A DNA stretch of 59,675 nt, from the NCBI RefSeq assembly GCF_947258355.1, contig NZ_CAMYIC010000054.1, positions 1-59,675 of the forward strand. Direction: 5' to 3'. The stretch comes from an uncultured Allomuricauda sp. (lineage in GTDB: Bacteria; Bacteroidota; Bacteroidia; Flavobacteriales; Flavobacteriaceae). Made by a program: the position numbers and the translations under genes. Of this stretch, positions 26,636-36,428 are shown one piece after another. The notes below the pieces were generated by a model. That model was not told the DNA's origin and searched no databases. It saw only the letters and a program-made list of their open reading frames with translations. The stretch's first letter is position 1. Each line of letters opens with the position of its first letter.

Positions 26636-28327
26636 ATGTCAGACGATAAGAAAGTGATTTTTTCAATGTCTGGGGTAACCAAGACCTTTAAAACGGCCAA
26701 TACCCCTGTACTCAAAAATATATACCTAAGCTTTTTCTACGGGGCCAAAATCGGAATTTTGGGTCTCAACGGTTCAGGTAAATCCACCTTGTTGAAAATA
26801 ATCGCGGGTGTGGATAAAAACTATCAGGGTGATGTGGTTTTCTCACCGGGTTATTCAGTTGGTTATTTGGAACAGGAGCCACAGTTGGATGAGAACAAAA
26901 CCGTTCTTGAAGTGGTTAAGGAAGGTGTTGCCGAAACCGTGGCCATTTTGGACGAGTACAATAAAATCAACGATATGTTCGGTCTGCCCGAAGTGTATGA
27001 GGATGCCGACAAGATGCAAAAGTTGATGGACAAACAAGCAGCGCTCCAAGATCAAATTGATGCGGCAAATGCTTGGGAACTGGATACGAAGCTGGAAATT
27101 GCGATGGATGCCCTTCGTACGCCAGAATCCGACAAAAAGATAAGCGTGCTTTCTGGTGGTGAAAGAAGGAGGGTGGCCTTGTGCCGTTTGCTATTGAAAG
27201 AACCGGATGTACTATTGTTGGATGAGCCCACCAACCACCTGGATGCCGAATCGGTACACTGGTTGGAGCATCATTTGGCACAATACAAAGGAACGGTGAT
27301 TGCGGTAACGCACGACCGTTATTTCTTGGACAATGTAGCTGGCTGGATTTTGGAATTGGATAGAGGAGAGGGAATTCCTTGGAAAGGCAATTATTCCAGC
27401 TGGTTGGACCAAAAAGCAAAACGATTGGAGCAAGAGAGCAAGCAAGCTTCCAAGCGTCAAAAAACCTTGGAACGTGAGCTGGATTGGGTTCGTCAAGGTG
27501 CAAAAGGTAGGCAGGCCAAACAAAAGGCCCGTTTAAAGAATTATGACAAACTCCTCAGTCAAGATCAAAAACAGATGGAGGAGAAGTTGGAGATATATAT
27601 CCCTAATGGACCACGTTTGGGAACCAATGTTATCGAAGCTAAAGGCGTAAGCAAAGCTTTTGGTGATAAATTGCTCTATGAAGACCTGAACTTTAAGTTG
27701 CCACAGGCTGGTATTGTCGGTATTATAGGTCCCAACGGTGCTGGTAAGACCACCATTTTTAAAATGATCATGGGAGAGGAGACTCCCGACAAAGGTGAAT
27801 TTGAGGTTGGTGAGACTGCAAAGTTGGCTTATGTGGACCAATCACATTCCAATATTGACCCTGAGAAAACCATTTGGGAAAACTTTAGCGATAGCCAAGA
27901 ATTGATCATAATGGGAGGGAAACAGGTAAATTCCCGTGCTTACCTAAGTCGATTCAATTTTTCCGGTAGTGAACAAAACAAAAAGGTGAATATGCTTTCC
28001 GGTGGTGAACGGAACCGTCTCCACTTGGCCATGACGCTAAAGGAAGAAGGTAACGTATTACTTTTGGATGAGCCTACCAACGATTTGGACGTGAACACGC
28101 TCCGTGCCTTGGAAGAAGGTTTGGAGAATTTTGCAGGTTGTGCAGTGATCATCTCCCACGACAGATGGTTCTTGGATAGGATCTGTACACACATCCTTGC
28201 GTTCGAAGGTGATTCTCAGGTATATTTCTTTGAAGGTTCTTTCTCTGATTACGAAGAGAACAAAAAGAAACGCTTGGGAACGGATATCATGCCCAAGCGT
28301 ATCAAGTACAAAAAATTGATTCGTTAA
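26636..28327 (+). CDS. ettA: ABC-F ATPase, energy-dependent translational throttle protein
   Basis: A 563-residue soluble ABC-F protein, the usual EttA length. There are two nucleotide-binding domains: Walker A GLNGSGKST (near residue 43) and GPNGAGKTT (near 367), signature motifs LSGGERRRV and LSGGERNRL, and Walker B LLLDEPTNHLD and LLLDEPTNDLD. Between them lies a charged P-site linker rich in Lys/Arg. EttA binds the ribosomal E site and gates the first peptide bond according to ATP/ADP. It is probably co-transcribed with the small membrane protein. Confidence 0.95.
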   Translation: MSDDKKVIFSMSGVTKTFKTANTPVLKNIYLSFFYGAKIGILGLNGSGKSTLLKIIAGVDKNYQGDVVFSPGYSVGYLEQEPQLDENKTVLEVVKEGVAETVAILDEYNKINDMFGLPEVYEDADKMQKLMDKQAALQDQIDAANAWELDTKLEIAMDALRTPESDKKISVLSGGERRRVALCRLLLKEPDVLLLDEPTNHLDAESVHWLEHHLAQYKGTVIAVTHDRYFLDNVAGWILELDRGEGIPWKGNYSSWLDQKAKRLEQESKQASKRQKTLERELDWVRQGAKGRQAKQKARLKNYDKLLSQDQKQMEEKLEIYIPNGPRLGTNVIEAKGVSKAFGDKLLYEDLNFKLPQAGIVGIIGPNGAGKTTIFKMIMGEETPDKGEFEVGETAKLAYVDQSHSNIDPEKTIWENFSDSQELIIMGGKQVNSRAYLSRFNFSGSEQNKKVNMLSGGERNRLHLAMTLKEEGNVLLLDEPTNDLDVNTLRALEEGLENFAGCAVIISHDRWFLDRICTHILAFEGDSQVYFFEGSFSDYEENKKKRLGTDIMPKRIKYKKLIR

Positions 28328-28339
28328 AAAAAGGAGGAA

Positions 28340-29023
28340 TTATTCTTCTCCACCGAGATTTTTGATTCCTTCCTCCAACAGTTTTTTCGCTTTTTCCAGA
28401 TAAGCTTTTTGATGAGCAGCCAAACTGTTCGGGTCTTGGTTATTTCCAGAACTTGAACCAATGGAGTTGGAAAGTTCCACTAGTTGTTCAATGGCCTGCT
28501 CTGCGGATTGGAGTTTATCGTCGGCGTGTTTCTCGAAGACTTTGATCATCTCAAGCTCCATGGATGCTACGGAAGCGGTTTCGTTAACTTCAGTTTCAGG
28601 GTTTTCTTCATAGGAAACCTCCACTTCAACAGTCGCTTCATTGCTTGAAGTTCCAAGCGTACATTGATCTAAAATCGTAATCAATTCGTTGATTTCACCA
28701 ATGGCCTTTTTTGTAAAGAACCTTCCGGCCTCCCAGTCAGCGGGCTCAATTGCCTTGTCCAAGGTTTCCATGGCATCCAAGGTTTTGTTCTTTGCTTTAA
28801 CGCAAGTACAATCAGCCATGAATGTTTCACCTTTTTCAAGAGCGGTCAGGGCTCTTTCGGCGTAATACATTTGATGTTCAAAATTGGTTGCCTCCATGGC
28901 TTTTTTACCATGACTGAGGGCATAGGTTACCTTGGAGTAAAAATTATCACATTGATTGGAGTAGGTAGCTTGTATGGCAAAAAAGATTGCCAAGACTACT
29001 AAAACATGGGATTTGGGAGCCAT
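28340..29023 (-). CDS. Exported helical protein of unknown function
   Basis: A 227-residue protein with a signal peptide (APKSHVLVVLAIFFAIQATYS). The mature part is almost all helical: a Cys-containing N-terminal half (Cys in NQCDNF, DCTCVK and DQCTLG), a glutamate-rich linker around 130-150, and a C-terminal helical hairpin (AIEQLVELSNS to AYLEKAKKLLEEGIKNL). No enzymatic motif is visible. It is convergent with ettA, 12 bases away. Function unknown. Confidence 0.7.
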   Translation of the reverse strand: MAPKSHVLVVLAIFFAIQATYSNQCDNFYSKVTYALSHGKKAMEATNFEHQMYYAERALTALEKGETFMADCTCVKAKNKTLDAMETLDKAIEPADWEAGRFFTKKAIGEINELITILDQCTLGTSSNEATVEVEVSYEENPETEVNETASVASMELEMIKVFEKHADDKLQSAEQAIEQLVELSNSIGSSSGNNQDPNSLAAHQKAYLEKAKKLLEEGIKNLGGEE

Positions 29024-29089
29024 ATTAAAGTTTTTTTGGTTATTAAGTTTGTTGTTTTAACGAAGAAATTACGTTATTATTTCATTTCA

Positions 29090-29884
29090 CTAATAATCCT
29101 CATTGGGGTACCAATCCAATTGAACGACTTCAATGTTGGAATCACCTTCGTTAACAAGGGTTTTGAATTTTTCCACATCACTAACTTCCGGTCTTCCCCT
29201 AAAATGATAGGGATACACTTGCTTGGGTTTAAATTCCAAGACAGCATCTGCAGCACTTTCCACGGTCATAGTATAAGGTAGGTTCATGCACACAAAAGCT
29301 TTGTCGATATTTTCCAAAGCACGCATTTCAGGAATATCCTCGGTATCCCCTGAGAAATATATACGTTCATCACCAAAGGTGAATACGTAGCCATTTCCTC
29401 TTCCTTTTACATGAAAGTCTTTGGCCTCTTCCCGCAAATTGTACATAGGAATGGCTTTTACAGAGAATCCAGAAATTTCTTTGGTTTCACCATTCTTTAT
29501 AGTGGTTGTTTTGGAAGATAAGTTTTCCTCCATTTGCAATTTAACGGCATCCGGAGCAATAATTTGGACACCTTCCAAATCCAATTCATTCAACGTTTCT
29601 GGATTAAAATGGTCTCCATGTACATCTGTAATAAAAATCATATCAGGTGATGGTTGACCTTCAAAAGCTGCTATACCACCAACGGGATCCATATATATGG
29701 TATTGCCGTCCCATTCAATAATCGCGGTGGCATGTTCAATTGGGGTTATTTCTGCTGGGGAAGGAGCTTTAACTTCCATTTCTGTCTCTACCTTGGCAGT
29801 TTCCTCTTGTTTCTTTTCTTTTTCTTTACATGAAACCAAGATTATCAGTAAGACACTAGTAATTAAAAAAATATTTTTTTTCAT
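29090..29884 (-). CDS. Metallo-beta-lactamase-fold hydrolase, lipoprotein
   Basis: A 264-residue protein with a lipoprotein signal (LLIILVSC) and a Glu/Lys-rich tether, then a UlaG-like MBL domain. The metal motif is TDVHGDHFN, in which the first histidine of HxHxDH is Asp, as in several UlaG-like lipoproteins. Further ligands are Asp in YFSGDTED and His in YPYHFRG. It lies on the cell-envelope side. The substrate is unknown. Confidence 0.83.
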   Translation of the reverse strand: MKKNIFLITSVLLIILVSCKEKEKKQEETAKVETEMEVKAPSPAEITPIEHATAIIEWDGNTIYMDPVGGIAAFEGQPSPDMIFITDVHGDHFNPETLNELDLEGVQIIAPDAVKLQMEENLSSKTTTIKNGETKEISGFSVKAIPMYNLREEAKDFHVKGRGNGYVFTFGDERIYFSGDTEDIPEMRALENIDKAFVCMNLPYTMTVESAADAVLEFKPKQVYPYHFRGRPEVSDVEKFKTLVNEGDSNIEVVQLDWYPNEDY

Positions 29885-30053
29885 AGCATTTTCTTTTTTT
29901 AAATCCCTTTAAAAATAAGGGATAAATGGTAGAATCATGATTTTTTGTAAAGAATATTTTGATTCAAATAATCCAAACTGAAATCCAGTGCGTATATAAA
30001 CCGAACACGATTGATTAAAAACCTTAAACGAGAATCAATTAAAACAAAAAGTT

Positions 30054-30944
30054 ATGACTGAAACAAAAAATAATAATAACGGATTAAAAGTAATTGCTGG
30101 TCTGTTGGGTGTTGTTCTTCTGGGAACCATTATTTACACGGTAAGTCTTTATCAAGATAAAAAACAAACCACGGAAGCTCTTACGCAAGAGAAAGAATTG
30201 GTTGTAGAAGATTTGAACAATTTGAAGTCCGAATACGACAAAGCTATTTTGGAAAGCAACGCAACTAACGAAGAATTGGTTGCTGCAAGAGATAACATTG
30301 CAAAATACATCGATTCTGTGAGCAGCATGAAAGCTGACATTGCCACACTTTCCCGTTACAGAAGACAAGTAAGCGTTCTTAAAGCTGAAAGAGAAGAACT
30401 ATTGAAGCAAGTGGATTCCTTGACGCAATCCAACAGCTTGTTGGCCATGCAGAGAGATAGCACTTTTGCCGAGTTGGAGCAACAAACAGTATTCAACGAC
30501 TCTTTGATCATCCAGAACACTCAATTGGCTGATGCTGTAGAAAAAGGTTCTGCTCTTAACCTAAGCACAATCAGTGTTGACGCTATTAAAGAAAGAAACA
30601 GTGGTAAATTGGTTTCTACAAGAAGAGCCAGAGCTACTGATAAGTTCAAAGTTTGTTTTACCATCGCTGATAACGTAATCGCTGAAGCTGGTGACAGAGA
30701 ATTCTATATCGAAGTTCTTGGACCACAAGGTAATGTATTAGGTGAAGGTCTAACAAAAACCACAGAAGAAGGAAGTTCTCTTACTTACAGTAAAGGAACC
30801 AATTTCTACTATGAAAACGATGCTTTGGATGTATGTGATTACATAAACAAGCCAAGCGGTGATTTCCAAGACGGAAACTACATGGTAAATGTTTATGACG
30901 ACAAATTGAAATTGTTGGGTACCTCCAGCTTCGAATTGAAGTAA
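30054..30944 (+). CDS. Membrane-anchored coiled-coil protein
   Basis: A 296-residue protein with a short cytoplasmic N-terminus rich in Asn, one membrane helix (VIAGLLGVVLLGTIIYTV, residues 13-30), a long coiled coil (about 35-160) and a C-terminal beta domain (CFTIADNVIAEAGDREFYIEV, then YMVNVYDDKLKLLGTSSFEL). The layout is common in Bacteroidota envelope proteins of unknown role. It stands alone, with a strong terminator behind it. Confidence 0.75.
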   Translation: MTETKNNNNGLKVIAGLLGVVLLGTIIYTVSLYQDKKQTTEALTQEKELVVEDLNNLKSEYDKAILESNATNEELVAARDNIAKYIDSVSSMKADIATLSRYRRQVSVLKAEREELLKQVDSLTQSNSLLAMQRDSTFAELEQQTVFNDSLIIQNTQLADAVEKGSALNLSTISVDAIKERNSGKLVSTRRARATDKFKVCFTIADNVIAEAGDREFYIEVLGPQGNVLGEGLTKTTEEGSSLTYSKGTNFYYENDALDVCDYINKPSGDFQDGNYMVNVYDDKLKLLGTSSFELK

Positions 30945-30968
30945 TAAACACACACTATCACTATAATT

Positions 30969-31003
30969 AAAAAGGCCCGTCCAATTTTGGACGGGCCTTT
31001 TTT
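30969..31003. terminator. Bidirectional terminator between the coiled-coil gene and fumC
   Basis: AAAAAGGCCCGTCC and GGACGGGCCTTTTTT form a 14-bp stem around AATTTT. A/T runs on both sides let it serve both convergent genes. Confidence 0.9.
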
Positions 31004-31023
31004 ATGCTTCAACTTTTGGTAGC

Positions 31024-32421
31024 TTATTTTAAACTGCCGACCATATCTTCAGGTTTTACCCACTCATCATATTCTTCGGGGGTCACATAACCTAAATTAA
31101 CGGCTTCCTCTCTAAGTGTAGTGCCGTTTTTGTGCGCGGTATTGGCAATTTCGGCAGCCTTGTAATAACCAATTTTGGTATTCAATGCCGTTACCAACAT
31201 CAAGGAGTTGTTCAATAAGGTTTTAATGGTTTCGTGATTTGGCTCAATACCAGAAGCACAGTTTACATCAAAACTTACACAAGCATCCCCTATCAATTGG
31301 GCCGATTGCAAAATATTGGCGGCCATAACAGGTTTGAATACATTCAGCTCGTAATGGCCTTGCGTTCCTCCGACTCCAATGGCTACGTCGTTGCCCATTA
31401 CCTGTGCACAGACCATGGTCATTGCCTCACATTGGGTTGGGTTTACTTTACCGGGCATAATGGAACTTCCTGGTTCATTGGCAGGAATAATTATCTCTCC
31501 AATTCCAGAACGTGGACCAGAGGCCATCATTCGGATGTCGTTGGCAATTTTATTCAATGAAACCGCCAATTGTTTCAAGGCACCATGACTTTCCACAATG
31601 GCATCGTGGGCAGCTAGGGCTTCAAACTTGTTTTCGGCAGTAACAAATGGTTTGCCGGTAAATTCGGCAATGTACTTGGCGACAAGTACATCATATCCTT
31701 TAGGGGTGTTCAAACCTGTACCCACAGCCGTTCCGCCCAAAGCAAGTTCGCTCAAGTGAGGCAATGTGTTTTTCAGCGCTTTCAATCCATGGTTCAATTG
31801 GGAAACGTAGCCCGAGAATTCTTGACCCAAGGTTAGGGGAGTGGCGTCCATTAAGTGGGTTCTTCCAATCTTTACCACATCCTTGAACTCTTCGGCTTTC
31901 TTCTGCAATGTGTCCCGTAGCTGTTCTACGCCAGGAATGGTTACCTCCACAATTTTTTTATAAGCGGCAATATGCATTCCCGTAGGGAAAGTATCGTTGG
32001 AAGATTGACTCTTGTTCACATCATCATTGGGCTGAATGGTTTTTTCGCCCTCTCCAATTTTTTTGCCAGCGATTTCGTGCGCGCGATTGGCAATCACCTC
32101 GTTCACGTTCATGTTGCTCTGCGTACCGGAGCCAGTTTGCCAAATGACCAAAGGAAACTGATCATCGTGCTTACCATCCAGTATTTCATCGCAAACCTGT
32201 GCAATAAGGTCTCTTTTTTCTTGACTTAGCACCCCTAGTTCGTGGTTTGTGTAGGCCGCGGCCTTTTTTAAATAAGCAAACCCGTAAACCACATCCAAGG
32301 GCATGGATGCCGGAGCACCAATTTTAAAGTTGTTTCGGGAACGTTCGGTTTGGGCGCCCCAATATTTATCGGCGGGTACTTTTACCTCGCCCATGGTGTC
32401 TTTTTCAATCCTGAAACTCAT
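31024..32421 (-). CDS. fumC: Class II fumarate hydratase
   Basis: A 465-residue fumarase C, the heat-stable, iron-independent enzyme that interconverts fumarate and malate in the citric acid cycle. Motifs: [12 protein letters not shown] (substrate binding), [16 protein letters not shown], and the superfamily signature [13 protein letters not shown] with the catalytic serine loop. Length is standard. The promoter just upstream contains a small palindrome. Confidence 0.96.
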   Translation of the reverse strand: MSFRIEKDTMGEVKVPADKYWGAQTERSRNNFKIGAPASMPLDVVYGFAYLKKAAAYTNHELGVLSQEKRDLIAQVCDEILDGKHDDQFPLVIWQTGSGTQSNMNVNEVIANRAHEIAGKKIGEGEKTIQPNDDVNKSQSSNDTFPTGMHIAAYKKIVEVTIPGVEQLRDTLQKKAEEFKDVVKIGRTHLMDATPLTLGQEFSGYVSQLNHGLKALKNTLPHLSELALGGTAVGTGLNTPKGYDVLVAKYIAEFTGKPFVTAENKFEALAAHDAIVESHGALKQLAVSLNKIANDIRMMASGPRSGIGEIIIPANEPGSSIMPGKVNPTQCEAMTMVCAQVMGNDVAIGVGGTQGHYELNVFKPVMAANILQSAQLIGDACVSFDVNCASGIEPNHETIKTLLNNSLMLVTALNTKIGYYKAAEIANTAHKNGTTLREEAVNLGYVTPEEYDEWVKPEDMVGSLK

Positions 32422-32436
32422 AGTTTAAAATTTTGT

Positions 32437-32450
32437 CCTACAAAGGTAGG
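32437..32450 (-). promoter_or_regulatory. fumC promoter -7 box inside a palindrome
   Basis: The minus strand reads TACCTTTG (32441-32448), a full TAnnTTTG match 20 bases before the ATG. It is embedded in CCTAC-AAAG-GTAGG, an inverted repeat with 5-bp arms. Confidence 0.55.
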
Positions 32451-32533
32451 ATATAGGGCATTTATTTGGTAGTTCAGCGAGATAAATACACTTTTTTTTG
32501 CCCATCTATTTGTTTTTTTTGATAAGAAGAAAG

Positions 32534-32541
32534 TATCTTTG
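32534..32541 (+). promoter_or_regulatory. Promoter -7 box of the 57-residue membrane protein
   Basis: TATCTTTG matches TAnnTTTG. An AAGGAG Shine-Dalgarno-like site follows at 32551-32556, five bases before the ATG. Confidence 0.55.
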
Positions 32542-32561
32542 TTAAAACAAAAGGAGTAAAG

Positions 32562-32735
32562 ATGTTCGAATTTGACCAATATTTAGGTTTTTTAGCTTTT
32601 CTAACAATTTTGACAATCGGTTTTTGGTTGATGATATTCCTGTTGACCTTTGTGGTGCCTTATTGGTTAATTGGCAACCTTAGGGAAATGATGAAAGAAA
32701 GAAAAGAGGCCAAACGGGCCCAACTAGAAGAATAA
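32562..32735 (+). CDS. Small single-pass membrane protein (57 residues)
   Basis: The frame encodes 57 residues: a short acidic N-terminus (MFEFDQYL), one long hydrophobic stretch (FLAFLTILTIGFWLMIFL, continuing to FVVPYWL) and a strongly charged C-terminal helix (REMMKERKEAKRAQLEE). It has its own TAnnTTTG promoter, a good AAGGAG ribosome site and a terminator right behind the stop, so I regard it as a real gene despite its size. Function unknown. Confidence 0.75.
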   Translation: MFEFDQYLGFLAFLTILTIGFWLMIFLLTFVVPYWLIGNLREMMKERKEAKRAQLEE

Positions 32736-32740
32736 GATAA

Positions 32741-32770
32741 AAAAAAGAAGCCTAATTGGCTTCTTTTTTG
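32741..32770 (+). terminator. Terminator of the small membrane protein gene
   Basis: AAAAAAGAAGCC and GGCTTCTTTTTT pair perfectly around TAATT. Confidence 0.88.
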
Positions 32771-32851
32771 TTTTATCCCTGTTTGTAGGATGGATTGGTC
32801 TTCATTGATTTAAGGACTATTTTTTTTACCCAACAATTCACTATATACCAT

Positions 32852-32877
32852 AAAAAAAGCAGCCATTTGGCTGCTTT
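32852..32877 (-). terminator. Terminator of the TonB-dependent receptor gene
   Basis: AAAGCAGCC and GGCTGCTTT close an ATTT loop; the A run at 32852-32858 is the T tract on the minus strand. Confidence 0.8.
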
Positions 32878-32913
32878 CCTATTTAAGTTTCGGGGAAACC
32901 TTTTTATTTCTTA

Positions 32914-35424
32914 TTAAAATTGCCCTTCTTCATAGTCATCCTGTCTTTCAGGTCGTCCACGTTTTTTCTGTTCGTTGATACGATAAATAAATGAAACTCT
33001 TATCTGTCGCTGTCTCCATTGAAATTCACTGTTCTGATCATAAAAATCCGTAGTAGTGAATGAACTTCTTTTTCTAGAGTTCAAAAGATCTTGGACGTTT
33101 AAGGAAATGGTGGCATTATCATTTAAAAGATCTTTACTAAAGGCTAGGTTAATTGATAAAATACCGTCTGAACGTCCTTGGACTTCATCGGATGCACCGC
33201 GGTAGAATGCATTGGTTTGCCAATCAATTTTCCAAGGCAAGGTGACTTTGGAACTAAAACGCCCAAACCAACTGTTATTGGATTGACTGTAGTCCACCCC
33301 GTTGAATTGACCATCAAGGCTGAATCTGAAAAAATTTAGACTTCCATTTATACGTAGCCATTTAAAAGGATTGTAGAGCAAGCCCAATTCTGCACCGGTT
33401 CTATCATTTGTGGCCAAATTAAAAGGAATGTTTCGTACCACCTCTACTTGGGAACCACCTGGTCCCGTGATGAATACCTGTTCCTGGACTCTTTGAAATG
33501 CATCGGTCTCTCTTTGATAATAAACAGATGACGTCAGGGTCATTTTCCCCCATCTCTTTAAGTATCCTAGATCAAATGCATTCGAGAAGGCTGGTTGTAA
33601 ATTGGGATTACCCTGAAAAATGTTCGTTCTACTGCTTCTGGAAGGAAACGGGTTCAAAAACCATCCCCTTGGTCGATTGATTCTTCTGTTGTACCCCAAA
33701 GAAACATTCTCTCTTTCGTTAAACTCATAAATTAGGTTCACTGTAGGAAAGAGACCGGTATAGGTATTATCGAAATCAGTATCTATCGGGAATGAAAATT
33801 CCTCTTGCAGTTCTTCTTCGGTAAGTTCGGATTCTATTTTACCTTTTAACTGAGTGCTTTCCATTCGAAGTCCCAAAAGAAAGTTGAAAGCACCGAACTT
33901 TGATCCATATTGTGTATACAGCGCGTGTACATTCTGGGTATAGTCAAAAATATTCGTTTGATTCACATTGAGTTCAAGAATGCCACTTGCATTTTCTTGA
34001 AGGAGGCGGTAATCGGTAACTTCATTTTCAAAATTTCCTCGATATCCTGCTTCAAATTGTGAGTCCTCACCAAACGGTAAAACATAATCACTTTGTATTA
34101 AATATTCCGTTTGATCTTGCGTTTCTGAAGTTTCTTCCCTTGGAATATTGATATCCGTGTTATCGGTGTTATTGTAGCGAACAGGTTCCGATATAAAACC
34201 ATTTTGATCTTCAGAATCTACGGCATATTGAAAGTCAGCTGTCAGTACCTGTCCATCCTCATCAAATCGATTGATATAGTTGAGCGATATTTGGTGGGTC
34301 TTATCTTTTTCGGTTTCCAGCTCACTTCTTGTTGTACCTACCTGGGGATTATTGTTCAATAAATAATCATTGGCGTTGGTAGTAAGATCTTCGTCACTTC
34401 CACCTCTAAAAAAATACGAAGCTGTAATGGAAGATTGTTCATTAAAGAAATACTCCATTCCAAAGTTGGCATTGATGCCGCGATTTATTCGGTCATAATT
34501 ACGATCTTCTATATTCCTATCATAAGCAATACTGTCCAAGAAAGCATCCTGTCTAGGGTCAAAATATCTGGTGTCAAAAAAACCGTTACCAGGCCCTTCC
34601 CTATATCGGTACCCTATTGTGGTGAAAAAATTAAACTTGTCGGTTCTGAGGTTGGCATTGACGGTTACACCTCCATTGGTTGGATGACCACCGTACATAT
34701 TTATGGAACCATTAAACCCAAGTGTCTTTTCTCTCTTTAGAACAATGTTCAATATACCAGCTGTACCTTCGGCATCATACCGAGCTGAGGGACTGGTAAT
34801 TACCTCGACTTTTTCTATGGCATCTGCAGGCAATTGTTGGAGTGCTTCTGTGGATCCAAAACCTGCAAGTGCAGAAGGTTTGCCATTAATAAGTATGCGA
34901 ACGTTTTCGTTTCCACGAAGGCTGATAGCGCCATCAATGTCAACATTTACGGAAGGTACATTGCTCAAGGCATCACTTATGGTTGCCCCACTTGTGGTAA
35001 GGTCTTTACCTATATTGTAAATTTTCTTGTCCAAACGTACCTCAACAGTCGTTTTTTCTCCAACGACTTCAACTTCAGCTAATTGTGCAACATCTGGAGA
35101 CAACGAAATGGGACCTAAATCTGTATCGGAATTATAGGTTTGGCCTTGAAGTGAATATGTTTTGTAAGATATAAATTCAACGCTGATATTATAAGTACCG
35201 GAAGTTGCCTCTACCTCAAAATTTCCATCAAGGTCGGTAATTCCTCCTGTAACTTGATCTGGGTTTTCTGCATTCTGAAGTACAAATGTGGCATATTCCA
35301 GAGGCTGTCCAGAATCTGAATCTACTACTTTTCCCGAAATTTTAATGGGTTTTTGTCTTTGTTGGGCAATACCTTGAAAAGTGGTCAAGGTCAATAGTAA
35401 TAACGGGATAATTATCCTTCGCAT
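32914..35424 (-). CDS. TonB-dependent outer-membrane receptor
   Basis: An 836-residue receptor. A signal peptide (RRIIIPLLLLTLTTFQGIAQ) is followed by a CarboxypepD_reg domain (ISGKVVDSDSGQPLEYATF), a plug (TISDALSNVPSVNVDIDG, GNENVRILINGKPSAL, IEKVEVITSPSARYDAEGTAGILNIVL) and a long barrel of the OMP_b-brl_3 type ending near VSFIYRINEQKKRGRPE. The last residues are charged and lack the usual terminal Phe, as is frequent in this group. The start at 35424 gives the signal peptide. The ligand is unknown; no SusD partner is present. A small exported protein is encoded directly upstream on the same strand. Confidence 0.9.
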   Translation of the reverse strand: MRRIIIPLLLLTLTTFQGIAQQRQKPIKISGKVVDSDSGQPLEYATFVLQNAENPDQVTGGITDLDGNFEVEATSGTYNISVEFISYKTYSLQGQTYNSDTDLGPISLSPDVAQLAEVEVVGEKTTVEVRLDKKIYNIGKDLTTSGATISDALSNVPSVNVDIDGAISLRGNENVRILINGKPSALAGFGSTEALQQLPADAIEKVEVITSPSARYDAEGTAGILNIVLKREKTLGFNGSINMYGGHPTNGGVTVNANLRTDKFNFFTTIGYRYREGPGNGFFDTRYFDPRQDAFLDSIAYDRNIEDRNYDRINRGINANFGMEYFFNEQSSITASYFFRGGSDEDLTTNANDYLLNNNPQVGTTRSELETEKDKTHQISLNYINRFDEDGQVLTADFQYAVDSEDQNGFISEPVRYNNTDNTDINIPREETSETQDQTEYLIQSDYVLPFGEDSQFEAGYRGNFENEVTDYRLLQENASGILELNVNQTNIFDYTQNVHALYTQYGSKFGAFNFLLGLRMESTQLKGKIESELTEEELQEEFSFPIDTDFDNTYTGLFPTVNLIYEFNERENVSLGYNRRINRPRGWFLNPFPSRSSRTNIFQGNPNLQPAFSNAFDLGYLKRWGKMTLTSSVYYQRETDAFQRVQEQVFITGPGGSQVEVVRNIPFNLATNDRTGAELGLLYNPFKWLRINGSLNFFRFSLDGQFNGVDYSQSNNSWFGRFSSKVTLPWKIDWQTNAFYRGASDEVQGRSDGILSINLAFSKDLLNDNATISLNVQDLLNSRKRSSFTTTDFYDQNSEFQWRQRQIRVSFIYRINEQKKRGRPERQDDYEEGQF

Positions 35425-35525
35425 AGTTTGATTTTTACTATGCAAAAATTGGATGAAAAAAAGAGGGCAAGAAATATTTACCCCTCAACAACATATTTGA
35501 TCCTGCGAATGACCTTAAAGAATTG

Positions 35526-36008
35526 TTAATCCTTGTTCTTTTTCTTCTTTTTCCTCTTCTTGACCTTTTTGGTATTGAACCGGTTCTCCTGAAGCTCCAT
35601 AAAGGCTTCGTATTTATCCGCTGGAAGCCCCGCCTTTAATTCCGCATCTTGTCGAAGTCTTATTTTTTCGATTTCCTCCTTCATTTTAAGTGGCTCCAAC
35701 TCTAAAATTTGAAGCTCGATTCTTTGTTGTACCGATTGTACAAGTGAAGTCCGGACCACAGCTTCTTCAAAGGGATCCAATTCCAAAGCCTCTGTAATGG
35801 AAGGCATCTGTTCATCCACAATTTCTTCTGCGGTCAGGGGAGTTTCCTCTTTTTGCGATTCTACTGGACCAGCTTGGGGAACAGTGCTTTGTCTTCTCCC
35901 ATAGCGATTGCCATAAGGTGACCCATAACCATATTGTGCTGAAATGTCATTTATGGCAAATACACCTATTATTAGGGTAATATAGAATAGTGTTTGAGTA
36001 CTTTTCAT
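35526..36008 (-). CDS. Small exported protein with lysine-rich tail
   Basis: A 160-residue protein with a signal peptide (LFYITLIIGVFAINDISAQ), a Gly/Tyr-rich segment (YGYGSPYGNRYGRR), a helical region and a tail of nearly uninterrupted Lys (KKVKKRKKKKKNKD). The helical part (EALELDPFEEAVVRTSLVQ, LRQDAELKAGLPADKYEAF) resembles the Spy/LTXXQ-like periplasmic helical proteins of Bacteroidota. It lies 101 bases upstream of the receptor and may be co-transcribed with it. Function unknown. Confidence 0.72.
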   Translation of the reverse strand: MKSTQTLFYITLIIGVFAINDISAQYGYGSPYGNRYGRRQSTVPQAGPVESQKEETPLTAEEIVDEQMPSITEALELDPFEEAVVRTSLVQSVQQRIELQILELEPLKMKEEIEKIRLRQDAELKAGLPADKYEAFMELQENRFNTKKVKKRKKKKKNKD

Positions 36009-36076
36009 GGGGTAAAGATAATTATTAGGTTTTTTATTCTTTGCTATCCTATGTTAAAAATATCTGGTTATCAGAA

Positions 36077-36418
36077 TTATAGCAAACTCGAAATATTCTC
36101 TGGAGGTCTTCCCACAACTGCCTTTTTACCATTTACCACAATGGGTCGCTCAATCAATTTCGGGTTTTCGGCCATGGCTGATATTACCTGATCATCGGTC
36201 AAAGTTTTTCCTTTGAATTTTTCTTTCCAGATAGCTTCGGTCTTCCGGACCAAATCAATTGGGGCAATTCCCAAATACTCTATCAAAGTCTTAAGTTCCT
36301 CTTTACTGGGCACCTCATCCAAGTATTTTACCACTTCGAATTCTTTTCCCGATTTTTCCAAAATGGCCAATCCTTCCCTGGATTTTCTACATCTTGGATT
36401 ATGATAAATTTTAATCAT
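36077..36418 (-). CDS. ArsC/Spx-family arsenate reductase-like protein
   Basis: A 113-residue thioredoxin-fold protein. The catalytic-type cysteine is Cys10 in HNPRCRKSREGL, and the family C-terminal motif is LIERPIVV. This is the glutaredoxin-linked ArsC/YffB group. No ars transporter or regulator is nearby, so it may be a housekeeping relative rather than an arsenic-resistance gene. It lies ten bases downstream of prfB on the same strand. Confidence 0.85.
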   Translation of the reverse strand: MIKIYHNPRCRKSREGLAILEKSGKEFEVVKYLDEVPSKEELKTLIEYLGIAPIDLVRKTEAIWKEKFKGKTLTDDQVISAMAENPKLIERPIVVNGKKAVVGRPPENISSLL

Positions 36419-36428
36419 GATTAAAGTT

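Noticed and set aside
36077..36418. Arsenic-resistance operon
   Set aside because: Only an ArsC-like gene is present; no arsenite pump or ArsR regulator lies nearby, so a resistance role is not supported.
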